Part shown: piece after piece, positions 15,985 to 25,044 of the stretch | Numbering within the stretch: the first letter of the stretch is position 1 | Layout of the letters: each line of letters begins with the position of its first letter | DNA from: Candidatus Zhuqueibacterota bacterium | GTDB taxonomy: Bacteria; Zhuqueibacterota; Zhuqueibacteria; Oceanimicrobiales; Oceanimicrobiaceae | NCBI GenBank assembly: GCA_029262005.1 | Contig: JAJDAG010000121.1 | Location: 1 to 48,920 of the forward strand | Reading direction: 5' to 3' | DNA length: 48,920 nucleotides | Position numbers and translations under genes: made by a program | The notes under the pieces: model-generated | Databases searched by the model: none | Seen by the model: only the letters and a program-made list of their open reading frames with translations | What the model was told of the DNA's origin: nothing

Positions 15985-18945
15985 ATGCAGGTTCAAATTC
16001 CCGGAAATGGTCTCCGCGGCTACACAAGTGGCTGTAAGCTTCTTGTTACTCTCATCACCCTGATACTAGTGCTGGGTGTTTCTTCCAACTCGCATGCCCA
16101 ATTTGGTGATATTTTTGGTTTTGGGAAAAATAAAGTTCATTACAAGACATTTAAATGGTCGACTATCAAAACAGAGCATTTTGATCTTTATTTCTATGAG
16201 GAAGAACGCCAGGCTGCGCTGGACGCTGCTGAAATTTCAGAACGCTCGTATGCCTACCTTAGCGAAACTCTGGACTACAAATTCAAACAAAAAATACCGC
16301 TTTTGATTTATGCTTCTCACAACGATTTTCAGCAAACCAATGCCATCCAAAGCTACATCAGCGAAGGCACTCAGGGTGTCACCGAATCGCTAAAAGGCCG
16401 CATGCTACTGCCAATAACAGGTTCGTATGGGCAGTTTATCCATGTCCTTACTCATGAAATGGTACACGCATTTCAGTTTGATATCATGCTTGCAGATGGT
16501 CCATCCGAGGTTATTCGCCGCTTCAATCCGCCGCTTTGGTTTATCGAGGGCATGGCAGAATATTTATCGGTGGGCATGGATAACATCACGCGCATGTGGA
16601 TGCGCGATGCCGTTCTAAACAACACTTTGCTTTCCATTCCAGACATGACGTATGTTTTCGATATTCGGGTGTATAGAATGGGGCAGGCTATTTGGTACTA
16701 CGTTGGCGAGCGTTATGGCAAGGAAGTGGTAGGACGCATTTTTAAGACTGCGCGCGCCACCGGTGACATCGGCCGCGCCTTCAAAGCGCATACCGGATTG
16801 GATCTTGAAGAACTCTCCAAAAGATGGCAAGAAGATTCTCGTAACCGCTACTTACCACAAGAAATCGTCTTAAAGCGGCCGGAAGAAGTCGCTGATCCAA
16901 TCACTGACCCGTGTTATGATTGCACCAGGCTCAACATCGTTCCGGCGCTTTCACCTAACGGAGAAAAGTTAGCCTACATTGGCGACAAAAATTTTACTTT
17001 GAACATGTTCCTGCGGGGTCTCAAGCGCAATGAAAATGGTCCAGGGTATCAAAAAGATAAGGCTAAAAAAATAGTTCAGAGCGGATCGAGCCAGAGCTAT
17101 GAGTCGCTTCGCTATTTTACTACGTCGATGAATTGGTCACCTGATGGAAAACTGTTTTCTTTTGTGGCCAAAGCAGGAAAGAACGATGCAATTTACATCG
17201 TTGATGCCGTAAAGAACAAAGTGATTAACACTCTGAAATTTGAAAATCTGACCGGTATGACGGCGCCATGCTGGTCCCCGAACGGGGAGCAGTTGGTCTT
17301 TTCCGGAACGCAGGGTGGCATTTCTGAACTGTATATTTCTAATGCTGCAGGTGAAAACCTGCGGAGGCTAACTCACAACCGCTACGCCCATCTGCATCCG
17401 CAGTGGTCACCAGATGGGAAAAAGATTGCTTTCACAACCGATCGCGGGCCCAACACGAAAATAGACAGCCTCATCTTCGGGGAATACAACATTGCCTTGC
17501 TTGACATCGCTTCAGGTGATGTTGAGCTTCTGACGCAGACAGGTGGCAATCACATAAACCCCGTGTGGACAAAAGAAGGAGAAGAAATTTTCTTCATCTC
17601 GGATATGAACGGAATTCCCAATGTCTACTCAATGGATTTAAATACGCGTGACGTCTTCCAGATTACCAATTTCATTACCGGCGTCTCCGGTATTATCACA
17701 GAAAGTCCGGCGATTACTTATGCTGCTGAAACCGGACGCCTTGCTTTCAGCGCTTTCTCCAATGCCGGCTGGTATATTTATACGTTGGATGAATATGAAA
17801 AGACCAAAGTGGAAGACTTTGCCAGTACCGCCGTTTTGGAGCAGCTTGAAGATCCAAACGAAAAGTATCGCGAGTTTTCAAAAGCGGACAGCTCAGAATT
17901 CCTTCTCACTGCGTACAAATCTAAACTAACTCCGGATATCGTTGTCGGTGGCGGCGCTTTTGCCACAAACGTCGGTTTTGCCGGGCAGACAGCTTTTCTA
18001 TTCAGCGATATGCTGGGAGATAAAAATCTGCTTATTCAGGCAGCGCTGTTTGGGGATCCGCTCGAGTCAACAATCATTGCCACCTACTACAACCAGAAAC
18101 GGCGACTTAACTGGTCGTTCACAGCATTTCAATTTCGTGATGACTTTGGCTTTTTCACCTCAGGTGGCTCTGGATTTGTGACTCAAATTTTCCGAGGAGC
18201 GGGAATTGGCGCTTCGTTGCCATTTAACCTCACATCCCGTCTGGAACTTGGATCAAATCTGTATTTTGTCGATCAGGAAGTCGTGCAGTTCAGTTTTCTA
18301 ACCAACGAAAGTGTTCAGTCTGATGTCGGAAGTGCACTTTATGGTTCGTTCGATGCTGCACTTGTCAGGGATACAGCTCAGTGGGGGATCGCAGCGCCGT
18401 TGGCAGGTTCCCGCGCCAGATTGAGTGTCAGGCAGAATCTCGGTGACCTCAGGTGGACACTTTTCTTTGCAGACTACAGAAAATATCTTCCGGTGCGGTT
18501 CATGGTTGCAGATCCAATCCCAAGAATTACACTGGCATATAGAGTGTCTTCAGGCGCATCCTCGGGCCGGGATAGCCGGCTGTTCAGCATTGGCGGGCCT
18601 TTCACTTTTCGCGGCGACGACTATGGCGCTCTCAGAGGAACCCGTGCTGTTTTTCAAAGCGTGGAACTCAGAATGCCCATTGCACCATTTCTGCCGCTTC
18701 AGTACGATTTCCTGACAGGCGTGGTCTTTTTTGACGCTGCAAATGTTTGGGGGCCAACCGGATTTCGCAACAACCTTACCGGCGAGCTCGAGGTTGCAGA
18801 TTACGATTTCAATTCAACGAAAACGGCCTACGGCCTTGGCATCCGCTTCAATCTTGGCGGTTTGCTTGTTCTTAGATGGGACTTCCCGTTAAAGCACAAA
18901 AAGGGATCACCCGGAACATTCTTTTCCATCGGAATCGATTACTAA
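15985..18945 (+). CDS. Peptidase-MA / TolB-propeller / Omp85-like barrel fusion protein
   Basis: The ATG at 15985 is preferred over an upstream GTG because AGGAGG lies nine bases before it; this gives 986 residues with a signal peptide (about 1-39, ending SHAQ). Domain order: (1) peptidase-MA-like gluzincin, about 55-290, with H157-E158-x2-H161 in THEMVHAF and the downstream Glu in WFIEGMAEYLS. (2) PD40/TolB-type propeller repeats, about 320-620, with WSPDGK and WSPNGE motifs. (3) A C-terminal beta-barrel, about 650-986, resembling bacterial surface antigen/Omp85, including SIGGPFTFRGDDYG and a terminal aromatic (Y). It is probably an outer-membrane protein with periplasmic protease and propeller parts. 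Substrate is unknown. A stem-loop follows the stop codon. Confidence 0.85.
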   Translation: MQVQIPGNGLRGYTSGCKLLVTLITLILVLGVSSNSHAQFGDIFGFGKNKVHYKTFKWSTIKTEHFDLYFYEEERQAALDAAEISERSYAYLSETLDYKFKQKIPLLIYASHNDFQQTNAIQSYISEGTQGVTESLKGRMLLPITGSYGQFIHVLTHEMVHAFQFDIMLADGPSEVIRRFNPPLWFIEGMAEYLSVGMDNITRMWMRDAVLNNTLLSIPDMTYVFDIRVYRMGQAIWYYVGERYGKEVVGRIFKTARATGDIGRAFKAHTGLDLEELSKRWQEDSRNRYLPQEIVLKRPEEVADPITDPCYDCTRLNIVPALSPNGEKLAYIGDKNFTLNMFLRGLKRNENGPGYQKDKAKKIVQSGSSQSYESLRYFTTSMNWSPDGKLFSFVAKAGKNDAIYIVDAVKNKVINTLKFENLTGMTAPCWSPNGEQLVFSGTQGGISELYISNAAGENLRRLTHNRYAHLHPQWSPDGKKIAFTTDRGPNTKIDSLIFGEYNIALLDIASGDVELLTQTGGNHINPVWTKEGEEIFFISDMNGIPNVYSMDLNTRDVFQITNFITGVSGIITESPAITYAAETGRLAFSAFSNAGWYIYTLDEYEKTKVEDFASTAVLEQLEDPNEKYREFSKADSSEFLLTAYKSKLTPDIVVGGGAFATNVGFAGQTAFLFSDMLGDKNLLIQAALFGDPLESTIIATYYNQKRRLNWSFTAFQFRDDFGFFTSGGSGFVTQIFRGAGIGASLPFNLTSRLELGSNLYFVDQEVVQFSFLTNESVQSDVGSALYGSFDAALVRDTAQWGIAAPLAGSRARLSVRQNLGDLRWTLFFADYRKYLPVRFMVADPIPRITLAYRVSSGASSGRDSRLFSIGGPFTFRGDDYGALRGTRAVFQSVELRMPIAPFLPLQYDFLTGVVFFDAANVWGPTGFRNNLTGELEVADYDFNSTKTAYGLGIRFNLGGLLVLRWDFPLKHKKGSPGTFFSIGIDY

Positions 18946-18957
18946 CCCGAACCTAAA

Positions 18958-18992
18958 ATTTATTATCCTGGCTTATGGCCAGGATAATAAAT
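18958..18992. terminator. Long stem-loop after the peptidase-MA fusion gene
   Basis: A 15-base stem, 18958-18972 pairing with 18978-18992, with loop TTATG. There is no T-run on the plus strand, so it may work as a transcript-stabilising 3' hairpin or a weak terminator. Confidence 0.65.
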
Positions 18993-19200
18993 ACACAAAA
19001 GATAATCACCGAATTAACTACTACAGTGTCAGACAATCTGGCGTGACGGAAGCATGCCCGAAAAATCTCTTGGGGTTATTTGTCTAACTATCCTGCCCCT
19101 TTCCAATTGCACTCTGGCTTCATGAATTTTTCTTAAATGACAAAGACGCTCGTTTTCTGTCATCATTAGTCAGTATTCATAAGCAGACGATGTTCCGGCA

Positions 19201-19217
19201 CACATTCACAGAATGTG
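19201..19217. promoter_or_regulatory. Perfect palindrome CACATTC-ACA-GAATGTG
   Basis: Seven-base perfect arms around a 3-base centre, 235 bases before the small transglycosylase start. It is of the size of a dimeric regulator site. No regulator gene is adjacent. Confidence 0.35.
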
Positions 19218-19451
19218 CTTCACAAGTCACAGAAAAGCACCACAAAATGCCACATTATTCAGGCCGTGAGTGTCTGGTCAGAGCAATTTTTTTCCAAAAG
19301 AATCGCCACTTCCTTCTTTATTTGTAAATATTAAAATAAAAATGGAACCCATCCCAATGCTATTCGTATTATAAGTTTTGGATAAAACAGAGTTATAAGC
19401 AATTCGTACCTAAATTATCCTAAGACTGCAAAGCAACATGGGAGGCAAGAT

Positions 19452-20123
19452 TTGAAAAAGAAACATATTATTTTAAGTTTGGCCGGTGTTTTATTTCTAC
19501 TGGTAGCTGCGATTATCAACCACGCCATCGCAGAGCACAATATCGCCAGACATTCAATAGCACTCAAGAGCCAAACAGCCAGGTTGACTTCCATTGCAAA
19601 GGTCGACAAAGTTCGTATGGAAAATATTAACAAAGCGTTATCAGTGCTCAACCGGTACAATCCATCCATGCCATTAGAAATGAAGTACAATGTGGCAACC
19701 GAGATCAGCAATGCCAGCATGAAATTCGAGAACCTCGATGTAGATTTGATTTGTGCGACCATTACGCACGAGTCTGCCTTTTCATGGGATCCTAAAGTCA
19801 TTTCACGCGCCGGCGCCATGGGCCTGATGCAGGTAATGCCTGCAACAGGAATATTTCTTGCCGAGATTGAAGGAATTCAATGGCATTCTGCTGAACAGGT
19901 TTTATGGGATCCGGTGATGAATATTCGCCTGGGTTGTAGATACCTATCTAGCCTGATTGAAGTATATGAGGTGGATGGCGGATTGGCCGCATACAACGGC
20001 GGCGGCAAGCGTGCAGCCATGTGGATTGCGAAAAACCGGGCCAAGGGTGTGCTTTTCACAGAAACCCAAAACTACGTCCCGGCAGTACTTTCTTTGTATG
20101 AGGAATTCAGAGCTCTGAATTAA
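19452..20123 (+). CDS. Membrane-anchored SLT-domain lytic transglycosylase
   Basis: 223 residues. The start is TTG at 19452, chosen because GGGAGG (19440-19445) sits six bases upstream. Residues 5-27 form an N-terminal membrane anchor. A helical stretch follows, then an SLT domain (about 95-215) with catalytic E107 in ITHESAFSWDP and the motifs GAMGLMQVMPATG, LGCRYL and GGLAAYNGG. This is the Slt70/MltC-type fold acting on peptidoglycan. It is short compared with MltC or MltE. It is monocistronic, with a terminator shared with the convergent SPOR lipoprotein gene. Confidence 0.9.
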   Translation: MKKKHIILSLAGVLFLLVAAIINHAIAEHNIARHSIALKSQTARLTSIAKVDKVRMENINKALSVLNRYNPSMPLEMKYNVATEISNASMKFENLDVDLICATITHESAFSWDPKVISRAGAMGLMQVMPATGIFLAEIEGIQWHSAEQVLWDPVMNIRLGCRYLSSLIEVYEVDGGLAAYNGGGKRAAMWIAKNRAKGVLFTETQNYVPAVLSLYEEFRALN

Positions 20124-20148
20124 TAAAAGACTGATTCAGTTTATTTTC

Positions 20149-20186
20149 ACGGCCGGCCAAAGTATCACGGTCGGCCGTTTCTGTTT
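20149..20186 (+). terminator. Intrinsic terminator between convergent genes
   Basis: A ten-base stem, 20149-20158 with 20169-20178 (one G-U pair), 10-base loop, then TTTCTGTTTT. It lies 25 bases after the transglycosylase stop and just before the end of the convergent gene. Confidence 0.85.
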
Positions 20187-20191
20187 TAAGC

Positions 20192-21649
20192 TTAATGAGC
20201 AAAATCTTCGAGCCTCATCGTGAACAACTTACCATTTTTCGTATAACAGATTCGTTTTCCGGAGGGAGAAACAGTCCACTGCTCAATCACGGTCGGAAGC
20301 TGAATAATGGCTTTTCGACCCGCAACAGTATTAACCCAGAGCTTGTCATTTTCTACAAAGAGAATGTGTTCATCCGTTGTTACAATAAAACCAGCCCTGG
20401 ACACTTTTGAAAAGTTCTGCTCAAACAGCACATTCTGCCCACCTGCTTGCAAATCAACGAGTACCAAATGTTGTTTTTTCGATGCCATCTTCACATTTGC
20501 AAAAAAAACAAGCACATTCTGGTTCACAAGATATTCCGCCTGAACCACATCCTCAGTCATTAAAGCTGAGCGCAACACTGCTGTCCTATCTCCAATCAAG
20601 TCGTACTGCACGACTTCCCAACCGAATTTATCGGGTGAATCAGTGTAGGCACTCTGAGCGGGAAAAGCATCGATATAAATAAATTTTGCATCGATGCGCC
20701 AGCCAACCGATGAAGATGTGGCGCCTGGGTTCCCCAGAGCAAAGGGCTTTTCATCCGAAGCGAGTGGCACGATAATGACCCGCTGCACACGCTGCAGGAA
20801 GTCATCAGAGCGTCCGAAATCCGCCTCAATGGCAAGATGAGAACCACTCGGAGACCATTTTATGCTAGCAATTTTAAACGGCAACCCATCCTGGAAATAC
20901 ACTTTTTTCGGCTTAAGCCCGTTGCGATTGACAACAAATAAATTCTCCACCCACTCAAACTTGTCGTTAAATTCACGCGCAACAAAAGCCATTCGTTCCC
21001 CGTCCGGGGACCACCTAAACTTACCGATAACCTGCATTTCTTTGAGGCTCTCAGCGATACGAGAAACCGCCCCACCACCTGTTCCAACGGCATAAATACC
21101 CGACTGTTTTCTTGACTTCCTGTAAAAAGCAATTTCTCTACTTGAAGGCGACCACTGGGGGTATGCACAATTACCGTCTTCCGACAGCTTCTTTACTCCC
21201 TCTTCCGATGCGCTGTCAGCATCCCCCGAAAGCGACAATTTAGACTCTTTTGCAGTATCGTTAGTGTGCCGTTTTAGGAAGGCCTCATTATAGCCAAACG
21301 ACTTTACATGTTCGAGAGCACTCTGAGCTTCACTCTTCAGTCGAAACGGACCAAGCAGAACACGATAAATGATCTTCCGCAGGATATTTGAATGTGTAAC
21401 CACAAAAACTTCCATTCCGGCCGACTTCAACCGCGCCACGAGTTCTTCGGTGTTGCCAATATCGGTCAAGGCCGCGACTTGCACGCTGAATGGATTTTTC
21501 TGCAACAGTGAATCAGTGGCTGCCTGGTCAAGTGGCAACGCTGAAATACGGATACTGTCTTCAAGACCATCAGGCTTTTTGCCACAACTCAGGAGACAGA
21601 AATATAAACAGACCGACAATACAATGCAGGTTCGGGTGTATTTATGCAT
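20192..21649 (-). CDS. Lipoprotein with SPOR domain and TolB/PD40 propeller
   Basis: The start is taken at 21649, giving 485 residues with a lipoprotein signal ending CLLSC; a GGGTGA lies eight bases upstream. In-frame starts further up (21658, 21724) are possible but place the signal peptide internally. Residues about 53-128 form a SPOR domain (PFSVQVAALTDIGN ... RVLLGPFRLKSEAQSAL), which binds denuded septal peptidoglycan. The rest has PD40/TolB propeller blades such as CAYPQWSPSSREIAFY and GKFRWSPDGERMAFVA. The pairing suggests a periplasmic envelope protein working at the division site or on peptidoglycan, close to the convergent transglycosylase that makes suitable glycan ends. That link is inferred. 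Confidence 0.82.
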   Translation of the reverse strand: MHKYTRTCIVLSVCLYFCLLSCGKKPDGLEDSIRISALPLDQAATDSLLQKNPFSVQVAALTDIGNTEELVARLKSAGMEVFVVTHSNILRKIIYRVLLGPFRLKSEAQSALEHVKSFGYNEAFLKRHTNDTAKESKLSLSGDADSASEEGVKKLSEDGNCAYPQWSPSSREIAFYRKSRKQSGIYAVGTGGGAVSRIAESLKEMQVIGKFRWSPDGERMAFVAREFNDKFEWVENLFVVNRNGLKPKKVYFQDGLPFKIASIKWSPSGSHLAIEADFGRSDDFLQRVQRVIIVPLASDEKPFALGNPGATSSSVGWRIDAKFIYIDAFPAQSAYTDSPDKFGWEVVQYDLIGDRTAVLRSALMTEDVVQAEYLVNQNVLVFFANVKMASKKQHLVLVDLQAGGQNVLFEQNFSKVSRAGFIVTTDEHILFVENDKLWVNTVAGRKAIIQLPTVIEQWTVSPSGKRICYTKNGKLFTMRLEDFAH

Positions 21650-22062
21650 GAAAATCATCACCCAGGTAAGTGACTCGTGAGGAAACCAATGATTGCTTTG
21701 AATAAAGCAAATAAATACTGCCAATTTCTATACTTTACTTATCCACACAATGTTTCAGTGCATTCATTCTCCCAGCGCATAGCCAGGAAAAACCTGCGCT
21801 TTATCGAGGCAAGCGCTCCATTCACCGACTGTTTATTTAAGCAAATGAATTGTTTTATTGGTGGCACCAGTCTCTTGATTTAAAAAAGACTTGTGGGCTT
21901 CGTACCGGCAGCCCGGCCAGAGAGGATATACGTGGTGAAGCGCGGCGCATTCACGCGGCAATTTATACGATCGAAAAGCGCTCGTTTCAAGTTGGTAAAA
22001 AATACGCGCATAAAACGGAGGGATTCGTAACGCGCGGTTAATTGAACAAAATTTTGCATCTT
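21650..22062. other. Intergenic region, 413 bases, with a doubtful small frame at 21850-22041
   Basis: It lies upstream of the SPOR gene and downstream of the HAD gene. The plus-strand frame 21850-22041 ends in a highly charged stretch (REDIRGEARRIHAAIYTIEK, then KYAHKTEGFVTRG) with a richer base composition than the surrounding spacer. It has no ribosome-binding site or recognisable family. It may be a remnant or chance. Confidence 0.3.
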
Positions 22063-22725
22063 TCAGGAAATGGATAACGCTTGCAAGTGCATTGCACCAA
22101 ACTCCTGCAATGAACGTAACTTCAGGTCCGCGATATCATATTTTGTCTCGTGCCAATGATTCGCTTCCGGAATGCAAACGGTCTTCAACCGGGCGGATTT
22201 GGCCGCCAGCAGTCCATTGAACGAATCCTCAAATGCAATAACCTCGTGCGGCTCGAGGCCAAGCTGTTTCAGGGTGGTGACATAAATGGCAGGGTGCGGC
22301 TTACCGAATTCTTCAAACTCAGCAGAATGGATTGTCTCAAATCGTTGCGTGATTTCAAGCTTCTGCAGGACTGACTTTATCAAGCGCATGCTTGAGGATG
22401 ATGCCAGCGCAAAGGGCAACTTACGTTCTTCAAAAAAACTAAGAACATGTTCAACGCCGCTCATTGCTTCGCCTTTTTCAGCAATGAGTGTGTCCAGTTC
22501 CGCGAGAATATCGACCTGGACTTCCTGAAGTGACTTTCCTTGCCAACCGTGTTTGTCGAATCGATATTTGACAACTTCATCTACCCGCATCCCCATGGTT
22601 TCCATACACATTTCCCGGGTGAGCTCAACGCCCACCCGGCCAAATGCAATGATTTCTGCTTCCTGCCAAAACGGCTCAGAGTCGATGAGTACACCATCCA
22701 TGTCAAAAATTGCCGCTTTAATCAT
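22063..22725 (-). CDS. HAD-superfamily sugar-phosphate phosphatase, HxpB/YniC-like
   Basis: 220 residues. HAD motif I is FDMDGVLIDSE with nucleophile D8 and acid D10. A cap domain follows (MCMETMGMRVDEVV). Motif II is ALASSSS, the motif III Lys is in GKPHP, and motif IV is AFEDSFNG. Overall sequence and cap resemble E. coli HxpB/YniC (2-deoxyglucose-6-P/hexitol-P phosphatase) more than phosphoglycolate phosphatase or beta-phosphoglucomutase. Its ATG overlaps the stop codon of the metallopeptidase gene (TAATG), so the two are translationally coupled. Substrate is a family-level inference. Confidence 0.88.
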   Translation of the reverse strand: MIKAAIFDMDGVLIDSEPFWQEAEIIAFGRVGVELTREMCMETMGMRVDEVVKYRFDKHGWQGKSLQEVQVDILAELDTLIAEKGEAMSGVEHVLSFFEERKLPFALASSSSMRLIKSVLQKLEITQRFETIHSAEFEEFGKPHPAIYVTTLKQLGLEPHEVIAFEDSFNGLLAAKSARLKTVCIPEANHWHETKYDIADLKLRSLQEFGAMHLQALSIS

Positions 22726-24071
22726 TAATTGCTCAATGAAACTTTTTTTGTTGCTTCTACCAGGGCTGACGGCCTAACCGGCGTCGAAAGTAGTTCGGTG
22801 AATAAGCGCCAACGCTTTTCAGGGTTGTTCACCGTGCCGCCATTTGACTCAATATAGTCTTTCACAATCTCCTGGCCAAGATTGTAGTTTATTACATAAC
22901 TGCGGTATTTTTCAATAAACCGAAGTCGCTGTTTGGCACGCTCCGGCGTCATTAGCGAATAACGAACCAGCCAATCGGCCGCCTCCTCAGCGCTGATTTT
23001 ACCATCCAGGTAATTTCTGGCAGCCTCATTGCCGGCGTAGCCAAGCGCCTCAGTCAGCTCAAGTACCTTGTAGTACTTTTCAATCATATCTGGCTCTATC
23101 CCGGCCAGTGGCGCGAGGATTTTGCGTTCGAAAGCCACGCGCTCTTCACCCGGAAATACCATCTGAATACCGTAATTGGCGCTGCCTTCTGCAAGTAGTG
23201 ATTGCGGACTGAACAGTGGGTAAACCGAGAATTCCAGCCAACCACGCTCGCGGCTCAAATGTTTTTCCAAAAGCGCATTAAAGACATGGTGTCCGGGGTA
23301 GCCTTCATGTGCAGCCAAATCAATAGCCCGGTCAATATAGATAGGAAAATCAGTATTCACCTGTATTAAACTAAAACTGTTGCCCTTGTACCAATTGTAA
23401 GCGGACCAGGCTTTGTCTGTGACATACTCCACTGTGAAATTTTCATTTTCCGGCAAATCAACGTACTGCAGGGTACGCTTGCGGCACTCGGCAATGGCTG
23501 CCGTGAAAACCGCGTCCAGCTTTTCTTTTGGAATAATAAAATCCTTTTTAAAATCACTTAGACGCTCAGAGATACTGCCATTGCCCGGAAGCGCTGCTTC
23601 GAATGTTTTACGCAAATCTTCAAAGTAAGCCGCTTCATGCGTTGGCGCCACGGCATCGTACAACAGCGCAGACTCTTCATCAAAAGTAAACTTCTTGCCA
23701 TTCAATCGCTCGACATGGGTTTGCACTGCGCGCAGTTGGTTGCCCATGAAAGCGTGCCGTTTCTGCTCCAACGCATCCAGGCCGGAAAGCTTTACTGCAT
23801 TCAATTGCTGAGCCAGCACCATAACTTTCGCCATGAAAGCAGCATAGGGAAATGTTTCAACCTTATCAGTTTCTGCCGGGCGCCACTCTTCCGGGCCGTA
23901 GTAGGCATCGACGTAGTCTGAGTCGTAAAGCCCGATTTCAAGCACAAGTTTGACATAATATTCTGCGATTCCATTCATTTGTTGACTTCCACTAGATTGT
24001 TCTACCGCACTGCACGAAAAAGCTGTTAAGGAAAAAACCAGAACAAAGCAAACCCGAAATAATTGAGACAT
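22725..24071 (-). CDS. DUF885-family putative metallopeptidase lipoprotein
   Basis: 448 residues. The signal peptide ends in a lipobox (TAFSC, C20), so it is likely anchored in the envelope. The DUF885 zinc-site signature is present: H255-E256-G-Y-P-G-H261-H262, with a downstream Glu at E295 in LLAEGSANYG. The family is described as uncharacterised zinc peptidases related to thermolysin-like folds. It lies 68 bases after arsC on the same strand and is coupled to the HAD gene. A role in arsenic handling is not implied. Confidence 0.82.
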   Translation of the reverse strand: MSQLFRVCFVLVFSLTAFSCSAVEQSSGSQQMNGIAEYYVKLVLEIGLYDSDYVDAYYGPEEWRPAETDKVETFPYAAFMAKVMVLAQQLNAVKLSGLDALEQKRHAFMGNQLRAVQTHVERLNGKKFTFDEESALLYDAVAPTHEAAYFEDLRKTFEAALPGNGSISERLSDFKKDFIIPKEKLDAVFTAAIAECRKRTLQYVDLPENENFTVEYVTDKAWSAYNWYKGNSFSLIQVNTDFPIYIDRAIDLAAHEGYPGHHVFNALLEKHLSRERGWLEFSVYPLFSPQSLLAEGSANYGIQMVFPGEERVAFERKILAPLAGIEPDMIEKYYKVLELTEALGYAGNEAARNYLDGKISAEEAADWLVRYSLMTPERAKQRLRFIEKYRSYVINYNLGQEIVKDYIESNGGTVNNPEKRWRLFTELLSTPVRPSALVEATKKVSLSN

Positions 24072-24139
24072 GAATTCTCCTTTTCATTTGTATGAATTTT
24101 AAGAAGTCCGTAAAAATAGCAGCCGATTTGACGATGATT

Positions 24140-24577
24140 TTAGCGTACACACTCACAAACATGCTCGTTTACGAAAGCCTCACAGTAGTTTTGAATGAGA
24201 TCCCGCACCTGCCGAAACTGTTGCATTATTTCATCCTCTGTGCCCGTGACTTTAGCCGGGTCAGGAAAATTATGATGAAATTTCTGCGCGTTGCCCGGCA
24301 TGATGGGACAGCGTTCTTTGGCGTGATCGCAAACCGTAATCACAAAATCAAATTCAATTCCCAAATATTCATCCACATTGTTCGAGGTATGACCGCTGAT
24401 GTCAATGCCGCCTTCCTGCATGATTGCGATTGCGCGTGGATTCACACCGTGTGTTTCGACTCCGGCGCTGTAGACATCGGCCTTGTCCTGCGCAAAGTAT
24501 CGCAAATAACCTTCGGCAATCTGACTGCGGCATGAATTACCGGTACACAAAACCAAAATACGTTTTAATTCACTCAC
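24140..24577 (-). CDS. arsC: Arsenate reductase, thioredoxin-coupled LMW-PTP type
   Basis: The start is GTG at 24577: GAGGA lies eight bases upstream and the GTGA overlaps the arsN2 stop codon, a normal coupling. The protein is then 145 residues. The P-loop is C11-T-G-N-S-C16-R-S. The two further redox cysteines, C83 and C90 (VCDHAKERC), match the C10/C82/C89 triad of Staphylococcus aureus ArsC. This identifies a thioredoxin-dependent enzyme reducing arsenate to arsenite, rather than a protein tyrosine phosphatase. It is the fourth gene of the arsR-arsM-arsN2-arsC set. Confidence 0.92.
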   Translation of the reverse strand: MSELKRILVLCTGNSCRSQIAEGYLRYFAQDKADVYSAGVETHGVNPRAIAIMQEGGIDISGHTSNNVDEYLGIEFDFVITVCDHAKERCPIMPGNAQKFHHNFPDPAKVTGTEDEIMQQFRQVRDLIQNYCEAFVNEHVCECVR

Positions 24578-25023
24578 ATTTTTTTCCTCATTACGATTGC
24601 TGAACCGGGGCAAATCGACTTGAATTGCGCCTGCCCCTGAATCACTTTATGCACGGCATGCCTGGCAACACGCTCAAAACCTTGCTTTTCGAAGTACTTT
24701 GCTGCGGTCATGGTCAGCAGATAAATAAGCAGTACCCCGTTATCGCGAGCAAACTCGACAGCGGTCTCAGATAAGGCCGAGCCCAGGGCCTGGCCCCTAT
24801 AGGTCGGATCTACCGCAAGCGATCGCAGCAAGCCAATTTTTTCGAAAAGCTCAACACCAACCACGCCAGTAATTTCTGTGCCGTCACTTGTTACAAAAAA
24901 GCCAGGCAAAGTGGAAGCAACATCGTCCAGTGGTAATTCCGCTTGTTTCAGCAATTGTGCAACCTGCTCATAGTCTCCCGGCTTTGCTTGCCGCACGGTT
25001 GCCTTCAAAGAAGATGCCAACAT
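24574..25023 (-). CDS. arsN2: GNAT acetyltransferase of the arsenic-resistance type (ArsN2-like)
   Basis: 149 residues, a single GNAT domain. The acetyl-CoA loop is LAVDPTYRGQALGSAL. The family-typical GLLRSLAV precedes it. YLLTMTAAKYFEKQGFERV and the C-terminal AQFKSICPGSAIVMRK match the ArsN2 pattern. ArsN-type enzymes in ars operons acetylate organoarsenicals such as arsinothricin; for ArsN2 the substrate is less clear. The gene sits between arsM and arsC with a 4-base overlap with arsC. An intrinsic terminator just upstream could reduce its expression relative to arsM. Confidence 0.82.
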   Translation of the reverse strand: MLASSLKATVRQAKPGDYEQVAQLLKQAELPLDDVASTLPGFFVTSDGTEITGVVGVELFEKIGLLRSLAVDPTYRGQALGSALSETAVEFARDNGVLLIYLLTMTAAKYFEKQGFERVARHAVHKVIQGQAQFKSICPGSAIVMRKKM

Positions 25024-25044
25024 GAAATAACTCCGGAAAAATAA

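Larger units (their letters stand above)
18946..19451. other. Intergenic region, 506 bases
   Basis: It holds a terminator-like stem at its left end, a perfect 7-3-7 palindrome at 19201-19217 and an AT-rich leader before the small transglycosylase gene. No coding frame is supported. Confidence 0.5.

Noticed and set aside
19036-19056. GG-N10-GC spacing resembling a second sigma-54 promoter
   Set aside because: The -12 element reads AAGC instead of TTGC and no regulator is adjacent; the match is likely chance.
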